Origin: DATCLS01 sp035265325
GTDB taxonomy: Bacteria > Actinomycetota > Acidimicrobiia > Acidimicrobiales > VFJN01
Direction: 5' to 3'
Assembly (NCBI GenBank): GCA_035265325.1
Contig: DATFOS010000215.1
Span: forward strand, 1 to 31,830
DNA: 31,830 nt
Numbering within the stretch: the stretch's first letter is position 1; the number at the start of each line of letters is the position of its first letter. The notes below the pieces were generated by a model. The model ran no database searches. It saw only the letters and a list, made by a program, of their open reading frames with translations, and was not told the DNA's origin. This document shows positions 1-7,795 of this stretch, piece after piece. The position numbers and the translations under genes were made by a program.

Positions 1-1
1 C

Positions 2-430
<429 letters not shown>

Positions 431-432
431 CC

Positions 433-849
433 ATGTTGATGCCCCGCAAGGTCGCGCACCGCAAGCACCACCGCGGTCGCATGCAAGGTGTCGCCAAGGG
501 CGGCACCGAGGTGGTCTCCGGCGAGTTCGGCATCCAGGCCCTCGAGCCGGGCTGGATCACGGCCCGCCAGATCGAGGCCGCCCGTATCGCCATGACCCGC
601 CACATCAAGCGTGGTGGCAAGGTCTGGATCAACGTCTTCCCCGACAAGCCGGTCACGCAGAAGCCGGCCGAGACCCGCATGGGCTCCGGCAAGGGCAACC
701 CCGAGAAGTGGGTCGCCGTGGTCAAGCCAGGCCGGGTGATGTTCGAGCTGTCCTACCCGGACGCCGCCATCGCCCGGGCCGCCATCGAGCGGGCCATCCA
801 GAAGCTGCCGATCAAGGCCCGCTTCGTCACCCGGGAGGAGGGCTTCTGA
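433..849 (+). CDS. rplP: 50S ribosomal protein L16
   Basis: L16 helps form the A-site tRNA binding region of the large subunit. The 138-aa length is standard. The N-terminal MLMPRKVAHRKHHRGRM block and the central GKGNPEKWVAVVKPGRVMFE segment are family signatures. The ATG follows the rpsC stop by 2 nt and its TGA overlaps the rpmC ATG by 1 nt (TGATG), so translation is probably coupled through the run. No irregularity is seen. Confidence 0.97.
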   Translation: MLMPRKVAHRKHHRGRMQGVAKGGTEVVSGEFGIQALEPGWITARQIEAARIAMTRHIKRGGKVWINVFPDKPVTQKPAETRMGSGKGNPEKWVAVVKPGRVMFELSYPDAAIARAAIERAIQKLPIKARFVTREEGF

Positions 850-1079
850 TGGCCCGCAACACCTTCGCCGACCTCGACGACGGCAGCCTGGTCGAACGGG
901 CCGCCGAGGCCAAGGACGAGCTGTTCAAGCTCCGCTTCCAGCACGCCACCGGCCAGCTCACCAACTATTCGCGCCTCGGCCAGGTGCGCAAGGACATCGC
1001 CCGCCTCGAGACCGAGCTGCGTGCCCGCGAGATCGCGGCCGCCGAGGCCCTGGCCGGCGCCGACGAGGAGAACAACTGA
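849..1079 (+). CDS. rpmC: 50S ribosomal protein L29
   Basis: L29 is a small two-helix protein near the peptide exit tunnel. At 76 aa it has the normal core (ELFKLRFQHATGQLTN, then the RKDIARLETELR helix) and a short acidic Ala/Glu-rich tail. The ATG uses the last base of the rplP stop codon and its own TGA overlaps the rpsQ ATG in the same way, the usual rplP-rpmC-rpsQ arrangement. Confidence 0.95.
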   Translation: MARNTFADLDDGSLVERAAEAKDELFKLRFQHATGQLTNYSRLGQVRKDIARLETELRAREIAAAEALAGADEENN

Positions 1080-1357
1080 TGGCCGAGCCCACGACGCAGG
1101 GCAGCGAGCGCAGCGCCCGCAAGGTGCGCGAGGGCATCGTCGCCTCGACCGCGCAGGACAAGACGGCGGTCGTGGTCATCGAGACCCGCAAGCCCCACCC
1201 GCTCTACAAGAAGACGATGGTCCGCACCCGGCGGTTCCAGGCCCACGACGAGAACAACGACTCGCAGGTCGGTGACCGGGTGCGCATCGTCGAGACGCGC
1301 CCGTACTCCAAGACCAAGCGGTGGCGGGTCGTCGAGATCCTCGAGAGGGTCAAGTAG
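1079..1357 (+). CDS. rpsQ: 30S ribosomal protein S17
   Basis: S17 is a primary 16S rRNA-binding protein with an OB fold. The 92-aa product carries the signature VASTAQDKTAVVVIETRKPHP and the segment YKKTMVRTRRFQAHDENN, ending in TKRWRVVEILERVK. The first 15 residues are a short hydrophilic N-terminal extension (EPTTQGSERSARK) of the kind seen in actinobacterial S17. It overlaps rpmC by 1 nt and is followed by rplN after 2 nt. Confidence 0.96.
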   Translation: MAEPTTQGSERSARKVREGIVASTAQDKTAVVVIETRKPHPLYKKTMVRTRRFQAHDENNDSQVGDRVRIVETRPYSKTKRWRVVEILERVK

Positions 1358-1359
1358 CC

Positions 1360-1728
1360 ATGATCCAGCAGGAATCCCGCCTCAAGGTCGCCGACAACAG
1401 CGGCGCCCGGGAGGTGCTCGTCATCAAGGTGCTCGGCGGCTCCCGCCGCCGGTACGCCTCGATCGGCGACATCTTCGTGGCGACCGTCAAGGACGCCATC
1501 CCCGGTGCGGCCGTCAAGCGCGGCGACGTCGTCAGGTGTGTGGTCGTGCGCACCAAGAAGGAGCGCCGCCGCCCCGACGGCAGCTACATCCGCTTCGACG
1601 AGAACGCCGCCGTGCTCATCAACAACGAGCGCAACCCGCGTGGCACCCGCATCTTCGGCCCGGTGGGCCGCGAGCTGCGCGACAAGCGGTTCATGAAGAT
1701 CGTCTCGCTCGCCCCCGAGGTGCTGTGA
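1360..1728 (+). CDS. rplN: 50S ribosomal protein L14
   Basis: L14 lies at the subunit interface. The start MIQQESRLKVADNSGAREV is the universal L14 N terminus, so ATG 1360 is chosen although the frame stays open upstream to 1321 inside rpsQ. At 122 aa the length is standard, and the end (RELRDKRFMKIVSLAPEVL) is typical. The stop overlaps the rplX ATG by 1 nt. Confidence 0.97.
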   Translation: MIQQESRLKVADNSGAREVLVIKVLGGSRRRYASIGDIFVATVKDAIPGAAVKRGDVVRCVVVRTKKERRRPDGSYIRFDENAAVLINNERNPRGTRIFGPVGRELRDKRFMKIVSLAPEVL

Positions 1729-2048
1729 TGGCCGGCCTCAAGATCAAGAAGGGCGATCGCGTCCGCGTCCTGTCCGGCAAGGACCGGGGCAAGGAGGGCG
1801 AGGTCATGCGCGCCATCCCCGCCAAGGGGAAGGTCATCGTCGACGGCGTCAACATCGCCAAGAAGCACCAGCGCCCCACCCAGGCCACACAGCAGGGCGG
1901 GATCATCGACAAGGACATGCCGATCCCGGTGTCCAACGTCGCCCTGGTGTGCCCGTCGTGCGGCAAGCCGACCCGCGTCGGCTACACGTTCGACAACTCG
2001 GGCGCCAAGGTCCGTACCTGCAAGAAGTGCGGGGGTGAGATCGCATGA
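1728..2048 (+). CDS. rplX: 50S ribosomal protein L24 with C-terminal zinc ribbon
   Basis: L24 starts large-subunit assembly and sits by the exit tunnel. The KOW motif is in KIKKGDRVRVLSGKDRGKEG (residues 5-24), followed by the HQRPTQATQQGGI segment. The 106-aa product ends with two Cys pairs, CPSCGKP and CKKCGGE, forming a probable zinc ribbon; E. coli L24 lacks this but many other bacteria have it. The 3' end overlaps rplE by 4 nt (ATGA), which indicates translational coupling. Confidence 0.96.
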   Translation: MAGLKIKKGDRVRVLSGKDRGKEGEVMRAIPAKGKVIVDGVNIAKKHQRPTQATQQGGIIDKDMPIPVSNVALVCPSCGKPTRVGYTFDNSGAKVRTCKKCGGEIA

Positions 2049-2620
2049 GCACCGCCACCACCGAGCGCACCGTGCCGCGGCTCAAGGTCCGTTACGACGA
2101 GACCATCCGGCCGCAGCTCAAGGACGACCTCGAGCTCGGCAACATCATGCAGGTGCCGCGCCTGTCCAAGATCGTGGTCAACATGGGCGTCGGCGACGCC
2201 ACCCAGCAGGCCTCCCTGCTCGAGGGCGCCCAGCGCGACCTTGCCATCATCACCGGGCAGAAGGCGCTCGTGACCAGGGCCAAGAAGTCGATCGCCGGCT
2301 TCAAGCTCCGCGAGGGCAACGCGATCGGCGCCAAGGTCACCCTCCGGGGCGGCCGCATGTGGGAGTTCTTCGACCGGCTGATCTCGGTCGCCATCCCCCG
2401 TATCCGTGACTTCCGGGGGCTGAACGCGAAGAGCTTCGACGGACACGGCAACTACACCTTCGGGCTGACCGAGCAGCTGGTCTTCCCCGAGATCGATTAC
2501 GACAGCATCGACCAGCCCCGTGGCATGGACATCACGATCGTGACCACGGCGAGCACCGACGACCAGGGTCGGGCGCTACTGCTGGCGATGGGCTTCCCGT
2601 TCAAGCGCGAGGGTCAGTAG
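2045..2620 (+). CDS. rplE: 50S ribosomal protein L5
   Basis: L5 binds 5S rRNA in the central protuberance. The 191-aa protein has the conserved core NIMQVPRLSKIVVNMGVGDA, the VTRAKKSIAGFKLREGN segment, the GLTEQLVFPEIDYD motif and the GMDITIVTTA block near the end. The first 15 residues (MSTATTERTVPRLKV) form a modest N-terminal extension. The ATG overlaps the rplX stop (ATGA). The next gene, rpsZ, begins 2 nt after the stop. Confidence 0.97.
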   Translation: MSTATTERTVPRLKVRYDETIRPQLKDDLELGNIMQVPRLSKIVVNMGVGDATQQASLLEGAQRDLAIITGQKALVTRAKKSIAGFKLREGNAIGAKVTLRGGRMWEFFDRLISVAIPRIRDFRGLNAKSFDGHGNYTFGLTEQLVFPEIDYDSIDQPRGMDITIVTTASTDDQGRALLLAMGFPFKREGQ

Positions 2621-2622
2621 GC

Positions 2623-2808
2623 ATGGCGAAGAAGGCGCTCATCAACAAGCAGCAGCGCAAGCCCAAGTTCAAGGTCCGGGCGTACACCCGGTGCCGGCGC
2701 TGCGGGCGACCGCATGCCGTGTTCCGCAAGTTCGGCCTGTGCCGTCTCTGCCTGCGGGAGCTCGCCCACGCGGGCGAGCTGCCGGGCGTGACGAAGGCCA
2801 GTTGGTGA
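2623..2808 (+). CDS. rpsZ: 30S ribosomal protein S14, zinc-binding type Z
   Basis: This is the short 61-aa, zinc-binding form of S14 used in the head of the small subunit. CRRCGRPHAVFRKFGLCRLC contains the two CxxC pairs that bind zinc. It ends LPGVTKASW, as usual for type Z. Many actinobacteria also carry a zinc-free rpsN paralogue elsewhere for zinc limitation; none is in this window. It sits between rplE and rpsH, the canonical spc position. Confidence 0.97.
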   Translation: MAKKALINKQQRKPKFKVRAYTRCRRCGRPHAVFRKFGLCRLCLRELAHAGELPGVTKASW

Positions 2809-2824
2809 GGGGAGGCGACGACTC

Positions 2825-3229
2825 ATGACCATGACCGACCCGATCGCCGACATGCTCACCCGGATCCGCAACGCCAACGTGGCGATGCACGACGAGGTGC
2901 GCATGCCGTCCTCCAAGGTGAAGGAGGCCCTCGCGGCCATCCTCCTCAAGGAGGGCTTCATCGAGGGCTTCAGCGTCGACGAGAACCCCGGCAAGCCCGG
3001 CAAGGTGCTCGTCATCGCCATGAAGTACAGCCCCGAGCGGGCACGGACCATCTCGGGCATCCGACGGGTGTCCAAGCCGGGCCTGCGCGTGTACTCCAAG
3101 GCCACCGAGGTGCCCCGCGTGCTGGGCGGCCTCGGGACCGCCGTCCTGTCGACCAGCCAGGGCCTCCTCTCCGACCGCGAGGCGCGCAAGCGCCGCGTGG
3201 GCGGCGAGGTCCTGTGCTTCGTCTGGTGA
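2825..3229 (+). CDS. rpsH: 30S ribosomal protein S8
   Basis: S8 is a primary binder of the 16S central domain. The N terminus MTDPIADMLTRIRNA is invariant. ATG 2825 (giving MTMTDPIADM) and ATG 2831 are both possible; the first sits closer to the GAGGGGAGGCG ribosome binding region and is used here. At 134 aa it contains GIRRVSKPGLRVYSK and ends with GGEVLCFVW. In E. coli S8 also represses the spc operon by binding its own mRNA; whether that applies here is unknown. Confidence 0.96.
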   Translation: MTMTDPIADMLTRIRNANVAMHDEVRMPSSKVKEALAAILLKEGFIEGFSVDENPGKPGKVLVIAMKYSPERARTISGIRRVSKPGLRVYSKATEVPRVLGGLGTAVLSTSQGLLSDREARKRRVGGEVLCFVW

Positions 3230-3239
3230 GGGAGGGCTG

Positions 3240-3779
3240 ATGTCCCGCGTCGGCAAGTCCCCCATCCCCGTGCCCAGCGGCGTCGACGTGTCCGTGTCCG
3301 GCAACCACGTGAGCGTGAACGGCCCCAAGGGCCGCCTCGAGCGCACGGTGCCGGGCGCGATCACGGTGCGCCAGGAGGGCGAGACGCTCGTCGTCGAGCG
3401 GCCCAACGACGAGCGCCAGAACCGTGCCCTGCACGGGCTGGTCCGCTCGCTGGTCAACAACATGGTCGTCGGCGTCACGGAGGGCTTCCGCAAGGAGCTC
3501 GAGATCGTGGGCGTCGGCTACCGGGCCACGGCCAAGGGCCCCAACGCCCTCGAGCTCGCCCTCGGCTTCAGCCACTCCGTGAACGTCACCGCCCCCGATG
3601 GCGTGACGTTCGAGGTGCCGTCCCCGACCCGCATCGTGGTCAACGGCATCGACAAGGAGGCCGTCGGCCAGGTGGCCGCCGACATCCGTGCGTGGCGCAA
3701 GCCCGAGCCCTACAAGGGCAAGGGTGTCCGCTACGCCGGCGAGCACGTCCAGCGCAAGGCCGGCAAGGCCGGCAAGTAG
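3240..3779 (+). CDS. rplF: 50S ribosomal protein L6
   Basis: L6 supports the GTPase-associated region of the large subunit. The 179-aa product shows MSRVGKSPIPVPSGV at the start, two homologous L6 domains, and the C-terminal signature KPEPYKGKGVRYAGEHVQRK (about residues 155-174). The tail KAGKAGK is typical. It is followed by a 96-nt gap with a strong inverted repeat, the only sizeable gap in this otherwise tightly packed cluster. Confidence 0.97.
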   Translation: MSRVGKSPIPVPSGVDVSVSGNHVSVNGPKGRLERTVPGAITVRQEGETLVVERPNDERQNRALHGLVRSLVNNMVVGVTEGFRKELEIVGVGYRATAKGPNALELALGFSHSVNVTAPDGVTFEVPSPTRIVVNGIDKEAVGQVAADIRAWRKPEPYKGKGVRYAGEHVQRKAGKAGK

Positions 3780-3785
3780 TGACGA

Positions 3786-3859
3786 CCCCTGATCCGCGGG
3801 GATTGCAATGATCGAAAACCTGAACTCCTGGTCCCGGCTCATCGCCGGCGGATCAGGGG
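3786..3859 (+). promoter_or_regulatory. 12-bp inverted repeat between rplF and rplR, candidate mRNA regulatory structure
   Basis: CCCCTGATCCGC (3786-3797) is the exact reverse complement of GCGGATCAGGGG (3848-3859), enclosing a 50-nt loop. The right arm contains most of the G-run upstream of rplR (ATG 3876), so pairing could hide a ribosome binding site. A smaller hairpin, CCGGC-TCATC-GCCGG (3834-3848), shares base 3848 with the right arm and would partly compete. The loop also holds the palindrome ATTGCAAT (3802-3809). The structure is seen directly; its role is inferred. It could be a translational switch, a ribosomal protein binding site or an attenuator. Confidence 0.5.
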
Positions 3860-3875
3860 GAGCTGAGAAGACGCG

Positions 3876-4241
3876 ATGAGCAACAGCGCCAAGCACAAGC
3901 GAGACAGCCGCATCCGCCGGCACGCCCGGGTGCGTAAGCACGTCCGGGGGTTGGCCGAGCGGCCGCGCCTCGCCGTGTTCCGCTCGAACCGGCACATCGT
4001 CGCCCAGGTCATCGACGATCGCGACGGCCGCACGCTGGCCGCGGCGTCGACGCACGAGTCCGACCTGCGCGACGGCGCCACGTCGAACGTCGACGCCGCC
4101 GCCACCGTCGGCCGCCTCGTGGCGACCCGGGCCAAGGACGCCGGGGTCTCCAAGGTCGTCTTCGACCGCGGCGGCAATCTGTACCACGGGCGCGTCAAGG
4201 CGGTCGCCGAGGCCGCGCGCGCCGAAGGACTGGAGTTCTAA
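3876..4241 (+). CDS. rplR: 50S ribosomal protein L18
   Basis: L18 binds 5S rRNA beside L5. The 121-aa protein has the usual basic N terminus (KHKRDSRIRRHARVRKHVRG), then RPRLAVFRSNRHIVAQVIDD, and ends VVFDRGGNLYHGRVKAVAEAARAEGLEF, all canonical. The stop TAA is immediately followed by the rpsE ATG with no spacing. Upstream G-rich and GAGAAG stretches are the only ribosome binding candidates, and the former lies in the right arm of the 3786-3859 inverted repeat. Confidence 0.97.
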   Translation: MSNSAKHKRDSRIRRHARVRKHVRGLAERPRLAVFRSNRHIVAQVIDDRDGRTLAAASTHESDLRDGATSNVDAAATVGRLVATRAKDAGVSKVVFDRGGNLYHGRVKAVAEAARAEGLEF

Positions 4242-4967
4242 ATGGCAGGACCTGGAGGGGGCAATCGCCCCGGTGGCCCCGGCGGCCGTCCCGGTGGCCC
4301 CGGCGGCCGTCCCGGTGGGCCCGGCGGCCGTCCCGGCGGTCCGGGCCAGGGCGGCGGTGGCCGCGGCCCGCGCGACCGCCAGCCCCGTGAGCCCCGCGAC
4401 AACCCCCGCGCCTCGGGCGACGCCACGCTGCACGAGTCGCGGGTCATCAACATCAACCGCGTCGCCAAGGTGGTCAAGGGCGGCCGGCGCTTCTCGTTCA
4501 CCGCGCTCGTGGTGATCGGCGACGGCAACGGCCGCGTCGGCCTCGGGTACGGCAAGGCCAAGGAGGTGCCCCTCGCCATCCAGAAGGGCACCGAGGAAGC
4601 CCGGAAGAACCTGTTCAAGGTGGCCCTGACCGGCTCGACGATCATCCACCCGATCATCGGCGAGACCGGTGCCGGGCGGGTGTTCATGAAGCCCGCCGCC
4701 CCCGGTACCGGCGTCATCGCCGGTGGTGCCGCCCGAGCCATCCTCGAGGAGGCGGGCATCAAGGACGTGCTCTGCAAGTCCCTGGGGTCGTCCAACCACA
4801 TCAACGTGGCGCGCGCCACCATCGCCGGCCTCAAGGGCCTGCGCCGGCCCGACGAGATCGCGAAGCTCCGCGGGCTGTCGCCCGAGGAGTTCGTCCCGCC
4901 GGGCCTGCTCAACGCCTACAAGGAGACCGAGCGCGAGCGGCGTGAGCCCGAGGAGGCCGGCACCTGA
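4242..4967 (+). CDS. rpsE: 30S ribosomal protein S5 with Gly/Pro/Arg-repeat N-terminal extension
   Basis: S5 is needed for decoding accuracy and lies at the mRNA entry site. The S5 core starts near residue 62 (LHESRVININRVAKVVKGGR) and includes the double-stranded-RNA-binding-like N domain (FSFTALVVIGDGNGRVGLGYG) and the C domain (GAGRVFMKPAAPGTGVIAGG). The total length is 241 aa, against about 167 in E. coli. The excess is mostly an N-terminal disordered extension made of tandem GGRPGGP units followed by an Arg-rich stretch, encoded by 21-bp DNA repeats. The C-terminal tail is charged. ATG 4242 directly abuts the rplR stop. Confidence 0.96.
   Translation: MAGPGGGNRPGGPGGRPGGPGGRPGGPGGRPGGPGQGGGGRGPRDRQPREPRDNPRASGDATLHESRVININRVAKVVKGGRRFSFTALVVIGDGNGRVGLGYGKAKEVPLAIQKGTEEARKNLFKVALTGSTIIHPIIGETGAGRVFMKPAAPGTGVIAGGAARAILEEAGIKDVLCKSLGSSNHINVARATIAGLKGLRRPDEIAKLRGLSPEEFVPPGLLNAYKETERERREPEEAGT
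4269..4340 (+). repeat. 21-bp tandem repeat inside rpsE
   Basis: Three near-identical 21-nt units (4269-4289, 4290-4310, 4311-4331) and a partial fourth encode repeated PGGPGGR. Units 1 and 2 are identical; unit 3 differs by one base. The near-identity at the DNA level suggests recent unit gain by slippage or recombination, so copy number may vary between strains. Confidence 0.9.
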
Positions 4968-5170
4968 TGGCCGACATCCGCGTGACGCAGGTCCGCTCGG
5001 CGATCGGCACCAAGCCCAAGCACCGGGGCACGCTCCGGGCGCTGGGGCTCGGCCGCATCGGCAAGAGCCGCGTCCTGCCCGACCGCCCCGAGATCCGCGG
5101 CATGATCGCCCGGGTCCCCCACCTGGTCTCGGTCGAGACCGACGCTTCGGCGTCCGAGCAGGCGAAGTAG
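4967..5170 (+). CDS. rpmD: 50S ribosomal protein L30
   Basis: L30 is a small large-subunit protein. The 67-aa product shows the motif VRSAIGTKPKHRGTLRALGL and the ending PEIRGMIARVPHLVSVE, followed by a short tail. It overlaps rpsE by 1 nt (TGATG) and is followed by rplO after 4 nt. Confidence 0.95.
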   Translation: MADIRVTQVRSAIGTKPKHRGTLRALGLGRIGKSRVLPDRPEIRGMIARVPHLVSVETDASASEQAK

Positions 5171-5174
5171 TGCC

Positions 5175-5669
5175 ATGACGATCAAGATCCACGACCTCAC
5201 CCCGGCGCCGGGCTCCAGGAAGAGCCGCAAGCGCGTGGGCCGCGGCATCGGCGGCAAGGGCGGCAAGACCGCCGGCCGCGGGACCAAGGGCCAAGGCGCG
5301 CGCGGCAAGATCCCCGCCGGTTTCGAGGGCGGCCAGATGCCGCTCCACATGCGGGTCCCCAAGCTCCGCGGCTTCAACAACCCGTTCCGGGTGGAGTACC
5401 AGGCCATCAACCTCGACGTCCTCGACGCCACCGGCCTCGACGAGGTCGACCCGGCGTCGCTGCACGCAAAGGGCCTCACGGGCAAGGGCGCTCTGGTCAA
5501 GGTCCTCGGCCGCGGCGAGCTCACGCGCGCCGTGACCGTGAAGGCGCACGCCTTCTCGAAATCCGCCGAGGCCGCCATCACGGCCGCCGGTGGTTCGGTC
5601 GAGGTCCTGCCGAAGCCGTGGGGCGATCGTCGCCCGCCGGCCAAGGGCAACCAGTTCGCCAATCGTTGA
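5175..5669 (+). CDS. rplO: 50S ribosomal protein L15
   Basis: L15 is a late-assembly protein of the large subunit. The 164-aa protein starts with IHDLTPAPGSRKSRKRVGRG, then the Gly/Lys-rich GIGGKGGKTAGRGTKGQGAR segment and FEGGQMPLHMRVPKLRGF, all typical. The C-terminal end (about residues 150-164, DRRPPAKGNQFANR) is a short extension. It closes the spc ribosomal run. The 104 nt before secY hold a GC-rich, partly self-complementary stretch but no promoter I can defend. Confidence 0.96.
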   Translation: MTIKIHDLTPAPGSRKSRKRVGRGIGGKGGKTAGRGTKGQGARGKIPAGFEGGQMPLHMRVPKLRGFNNPFRVEYQAINLDVLDATGLDEVDPASLHAKGLTGKGALVKVLGRGELTRAVTVKAHAFSKSAEAAITAAGGSVEVLPKPWGDRRPPAKGNQFANR

Positions 5670-5773
5670 CGGCGCCCGATTGCGCCACGGCCCACCATCC
5701 GGGCCAGACTGACGGCTCACGCCCGCGGCGCCCGGCGCTCGCACGGCGACGGGACTGAAGGGGAGAACCGAGC

Positions 5774-7099
5774 GTGCTCTCGAGCCTGAAGAACATGTTC
5801 AGGGTCGCCGACCTGCGGAACAAGATCCTGTTCACGTTGGCGATGCTCGCCCTCTATAGGTTCGGCTCCTACGTACCGGCGCCCGGCATCGATGTCGACG
5901 CCGTCGAACAGTTGCGAGACCAGGCCGAGCAGTCCGGTGGGGTGCTCGGCTGGCTCCAGCTGTTCTCCGGCGGCGCGCTGACGAACTTCGCCGTCTTCGC
6001 CCTCGGCATCATGCCGTACATCACCAGCTCGATCATCATGCAGATCCTGACGGTGGTGATCCCCAAGTTGGAGGAATGGCAGCAGCAGGGGGCGGTCGGC
6101 CAGCGGAAGATGACGCAGTGGACCCGCTACCTGACGATGGCGATCGCCGTCCTCCAGGCCACGGCCCTGTCGTTCCTCTTCCACAACGGCGGTGGCGGCC
6201 TGCTCGGCGGGCCGTCCAACCCCACCAACATCGACGTGCTGCCCGACTTCACGGTCCCGCGCGTGATGCTCGTGGTGCTGGTCCTGGCGTCGGGCACCGC
6301 CCTCTTGATGTGGATGGGCGAGCTCATCACCCAGCGAGGCATCGGCAACGGCATGTCGCTGCTGATCTTCGCCAGCGTGGTGTCCAGCATCCCCGGCCAG
6401 TTCGCCCAGATCCGGGCCGAGAAGGGGTGGGCCCTGCTGATCCCCCTGGTGGGCCTCTTCATCCTCGTGCTGGTCGGCATCGTGATCGTCGAGAACGGCC
6501 AGCGCCGCATCCCGGTCCAGTTCGCGAAGCGGGTCGTGGGCCGCCGCATGTACGGCGGCCAGAGCACCTACATCCCGCTGAAGGTGAACCAGTCGGGCGT
6601 CATCCCGATCATCTTCGCCAGCTCGGTGCTCTACCTCCCGCTGCTCGTCACCCAGGTCCTCCCCTCCGGTGAGGGCAGCTGGGGCGTCCGGGCGCAGGAC
6701 TGGATCAACGACAATCTGATGCAGGCCAACTCGCCGTTCTACATCGTGATCTACGGCCTGCTGATCATCGGGTTCGCGTACTTCTACACGGCGATCGCGT
6801 TCGACCCGCACAAGCAGGCCGACACGATCCGCAAGCAGGGCGGCTTCATCCCCGGCATCCGCCCGGGCCCGCAGACCGAGCGCTACCTGTCCAAGCTGCT
6901 GGCTCGCATCACGCTGCCGGGCGCCCTGTTCATCGCCGCCATCGCGCTGCTGCCCTCCGTGCTGCTGGCCGTGGCCGACGTCCAGGCGTTCGCCTTCGGT
7001 GGCACGTCGATCCTCATTGCGGTGGGCGTCGCTCTCGAGACGATGAAGCAGATCGACAGCCAGCTGATGATGCGGAACTACGAAGGGTTCCTGCAGTAA
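5774..7099 (+). CDS. secY: Protein translocase subunit SecY
   Basis: SecY is the channel of the SecYEG translocon in the cytoplasmic membrane. The 441-aa protein starts with GTG (MLSSLKNMFRVADLRNKILF) behind a good AGGGGAG site 8 nt upstream. The family pattern of about ten membrane helices is present. GSYVPAPGID lies in the first periplasmic loop, and GALTNFAVFALGIMPYITSS covers the second helix. RGIGNGMSLLIFA and the cytoplasmic loop before the last helices (FDPHKQADTIRKQGGFIPGI) are classic signatures. The stop overlaps the adk ATG (TAATG). Confidence 0.97.
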   Translation: MLSSLKNMFRVADLRNKILFTLAMLALYRFGSYVPAPGIDVDAVEQLRDQAEQSGGVLGWLQLFSGGALTNFAVFALGIMPYITSSIIMQILTVVIPKLEEWQQQGAVGQRKMTQWTRYLTMAIAVLQATALSFLFHNGGGGLLGGPSNPTNIDVLPDFTVPRVMLVVLVLASGTALLMWMGELITQRGIGNGMSLLIFASVVSSIPGQFAQIRAEKGWALLIPLVGLFILVLVGIVIVENGQRRIPVQFAKRVVGRRMYGGQSTYIPLKVNQSGVIPIIFASSVLYLPLLVTQVLPSGEGSWGVRAQDWINDNLMQANSPFYIVIYGLLIIGFAYFYTAIAFDPHKQADTIRKQGGFIPGIRPGPQTERYLSKLLARITLPGALFIAAIALLPSVLLAVADVQAFAFGGTSILIAVGVALETMKQIDSQLMMRNYEGFLQ

Positions 7100-7758
7100 T
7101 GCCGGGTGTGCGCCTGGTCTTGCTCGGGCGTCAGGGTGCAGGCAAGGGCACGCAGTGCACTCGCTTGTCCCGCCACTATGTCGTGCCCCACATCTCGACC
7201 GGCGACATGCTCCGTGCCGCCGTGAAGGAGGGCACCGAGCTGGGTCGCAAGGCCGGCGAACTCATGGCCGCCGGCGACCTCGTCCCGGACGACATGATGA
7301 TCGGCATCGTCGAGGAGCGCCTCAACAAGTCCGACACGACGCATCGGGGCTACATCCTCGACGGGTTCCCCCGCACGGTGCAGCAGGCCGACGCCCTGGC
7401 CGAGATCACCGTGGCGCGCCCGCTCGACGTGGTCATCGACCTCGACGTCCCGGAGGACGTGGTGCTCACGCGCCTCGCCAGCCGCCGGGTCTGCGTCGAC
7501 TGCGGCGCCAACTACTCGACCGACCGCCCGCCGAAGTACGGCTGGGTGTGCGACAACTGCGGGGGCGACGTCGTCCAGCGGGAGGACGACACGTCCGACG
7601 CCATCCGCCGACGGCTGGCCGAGTACACCCGTAAGACCGAACCGCTGATCGCGTGGTACCGCGACCGCAAGCTGCTCGAGGTCGTGGACGGGATGGGCCC
7701 GGCCGACGAGGTCGGCCAACGGCTCGTCTCGGTCATCGACTCGTACCGGCAGAACTGA
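7099..7758 (+). CDS. adk: Adenylate kinase with zinc-type LID domain
   Basis: It interconverts ATP + AMP and 2 ADP in the cytoplasm. The 219-aa long-form enzyme has a P-loop at residues 10-19 (GRQGAGKGTQ), the AMP-site segments STGDMLRAAV and DGFPRTVQQA (88-97), and a LID with Cys132, Cys135, Cys151 and Cys154 placed as a four-Cys zinc site. The P-loop has Arg-Gln where most bacterial enzymes have a Pro before the second Gly (GxPGxGKGT), a mild deviation. Position between secY and map is canonical, with a 1-nt overlap with secY. Confidence 0.96.
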   Translation: MPGVRLVLLGRQGAGKGTQCTRLSRHYVVPHISTGDMLRAAVKEGTELGRKAGELMAAGDLVPDDMMIGIVEERLNKSDTTHRGYILDGFPRTVQQADALAEITVARPLDVVIDLDVPEDVVLTRLASRRVCVDCGANYSTDRPPKYGWVCDNCGGDVVQREDDTSDAIRRRLAEYTRKTEPLIAWYRDRKLLEVVDGMGPADEVGQRLVSVIDSYRQN

Positions 7759-7795
7759 CACGGGTCGGGGAGCATGGCGTCATGGCAGGCGTGAC

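Noticed and set aside
3012..5744. 910-codon reverse-strand open frame
   Set aside because: It lies antisense to rpsH-rplO. Long antisense frames are expected at about 70% G+C; its composition is His/Arg/Gly-rich without domain motifs.
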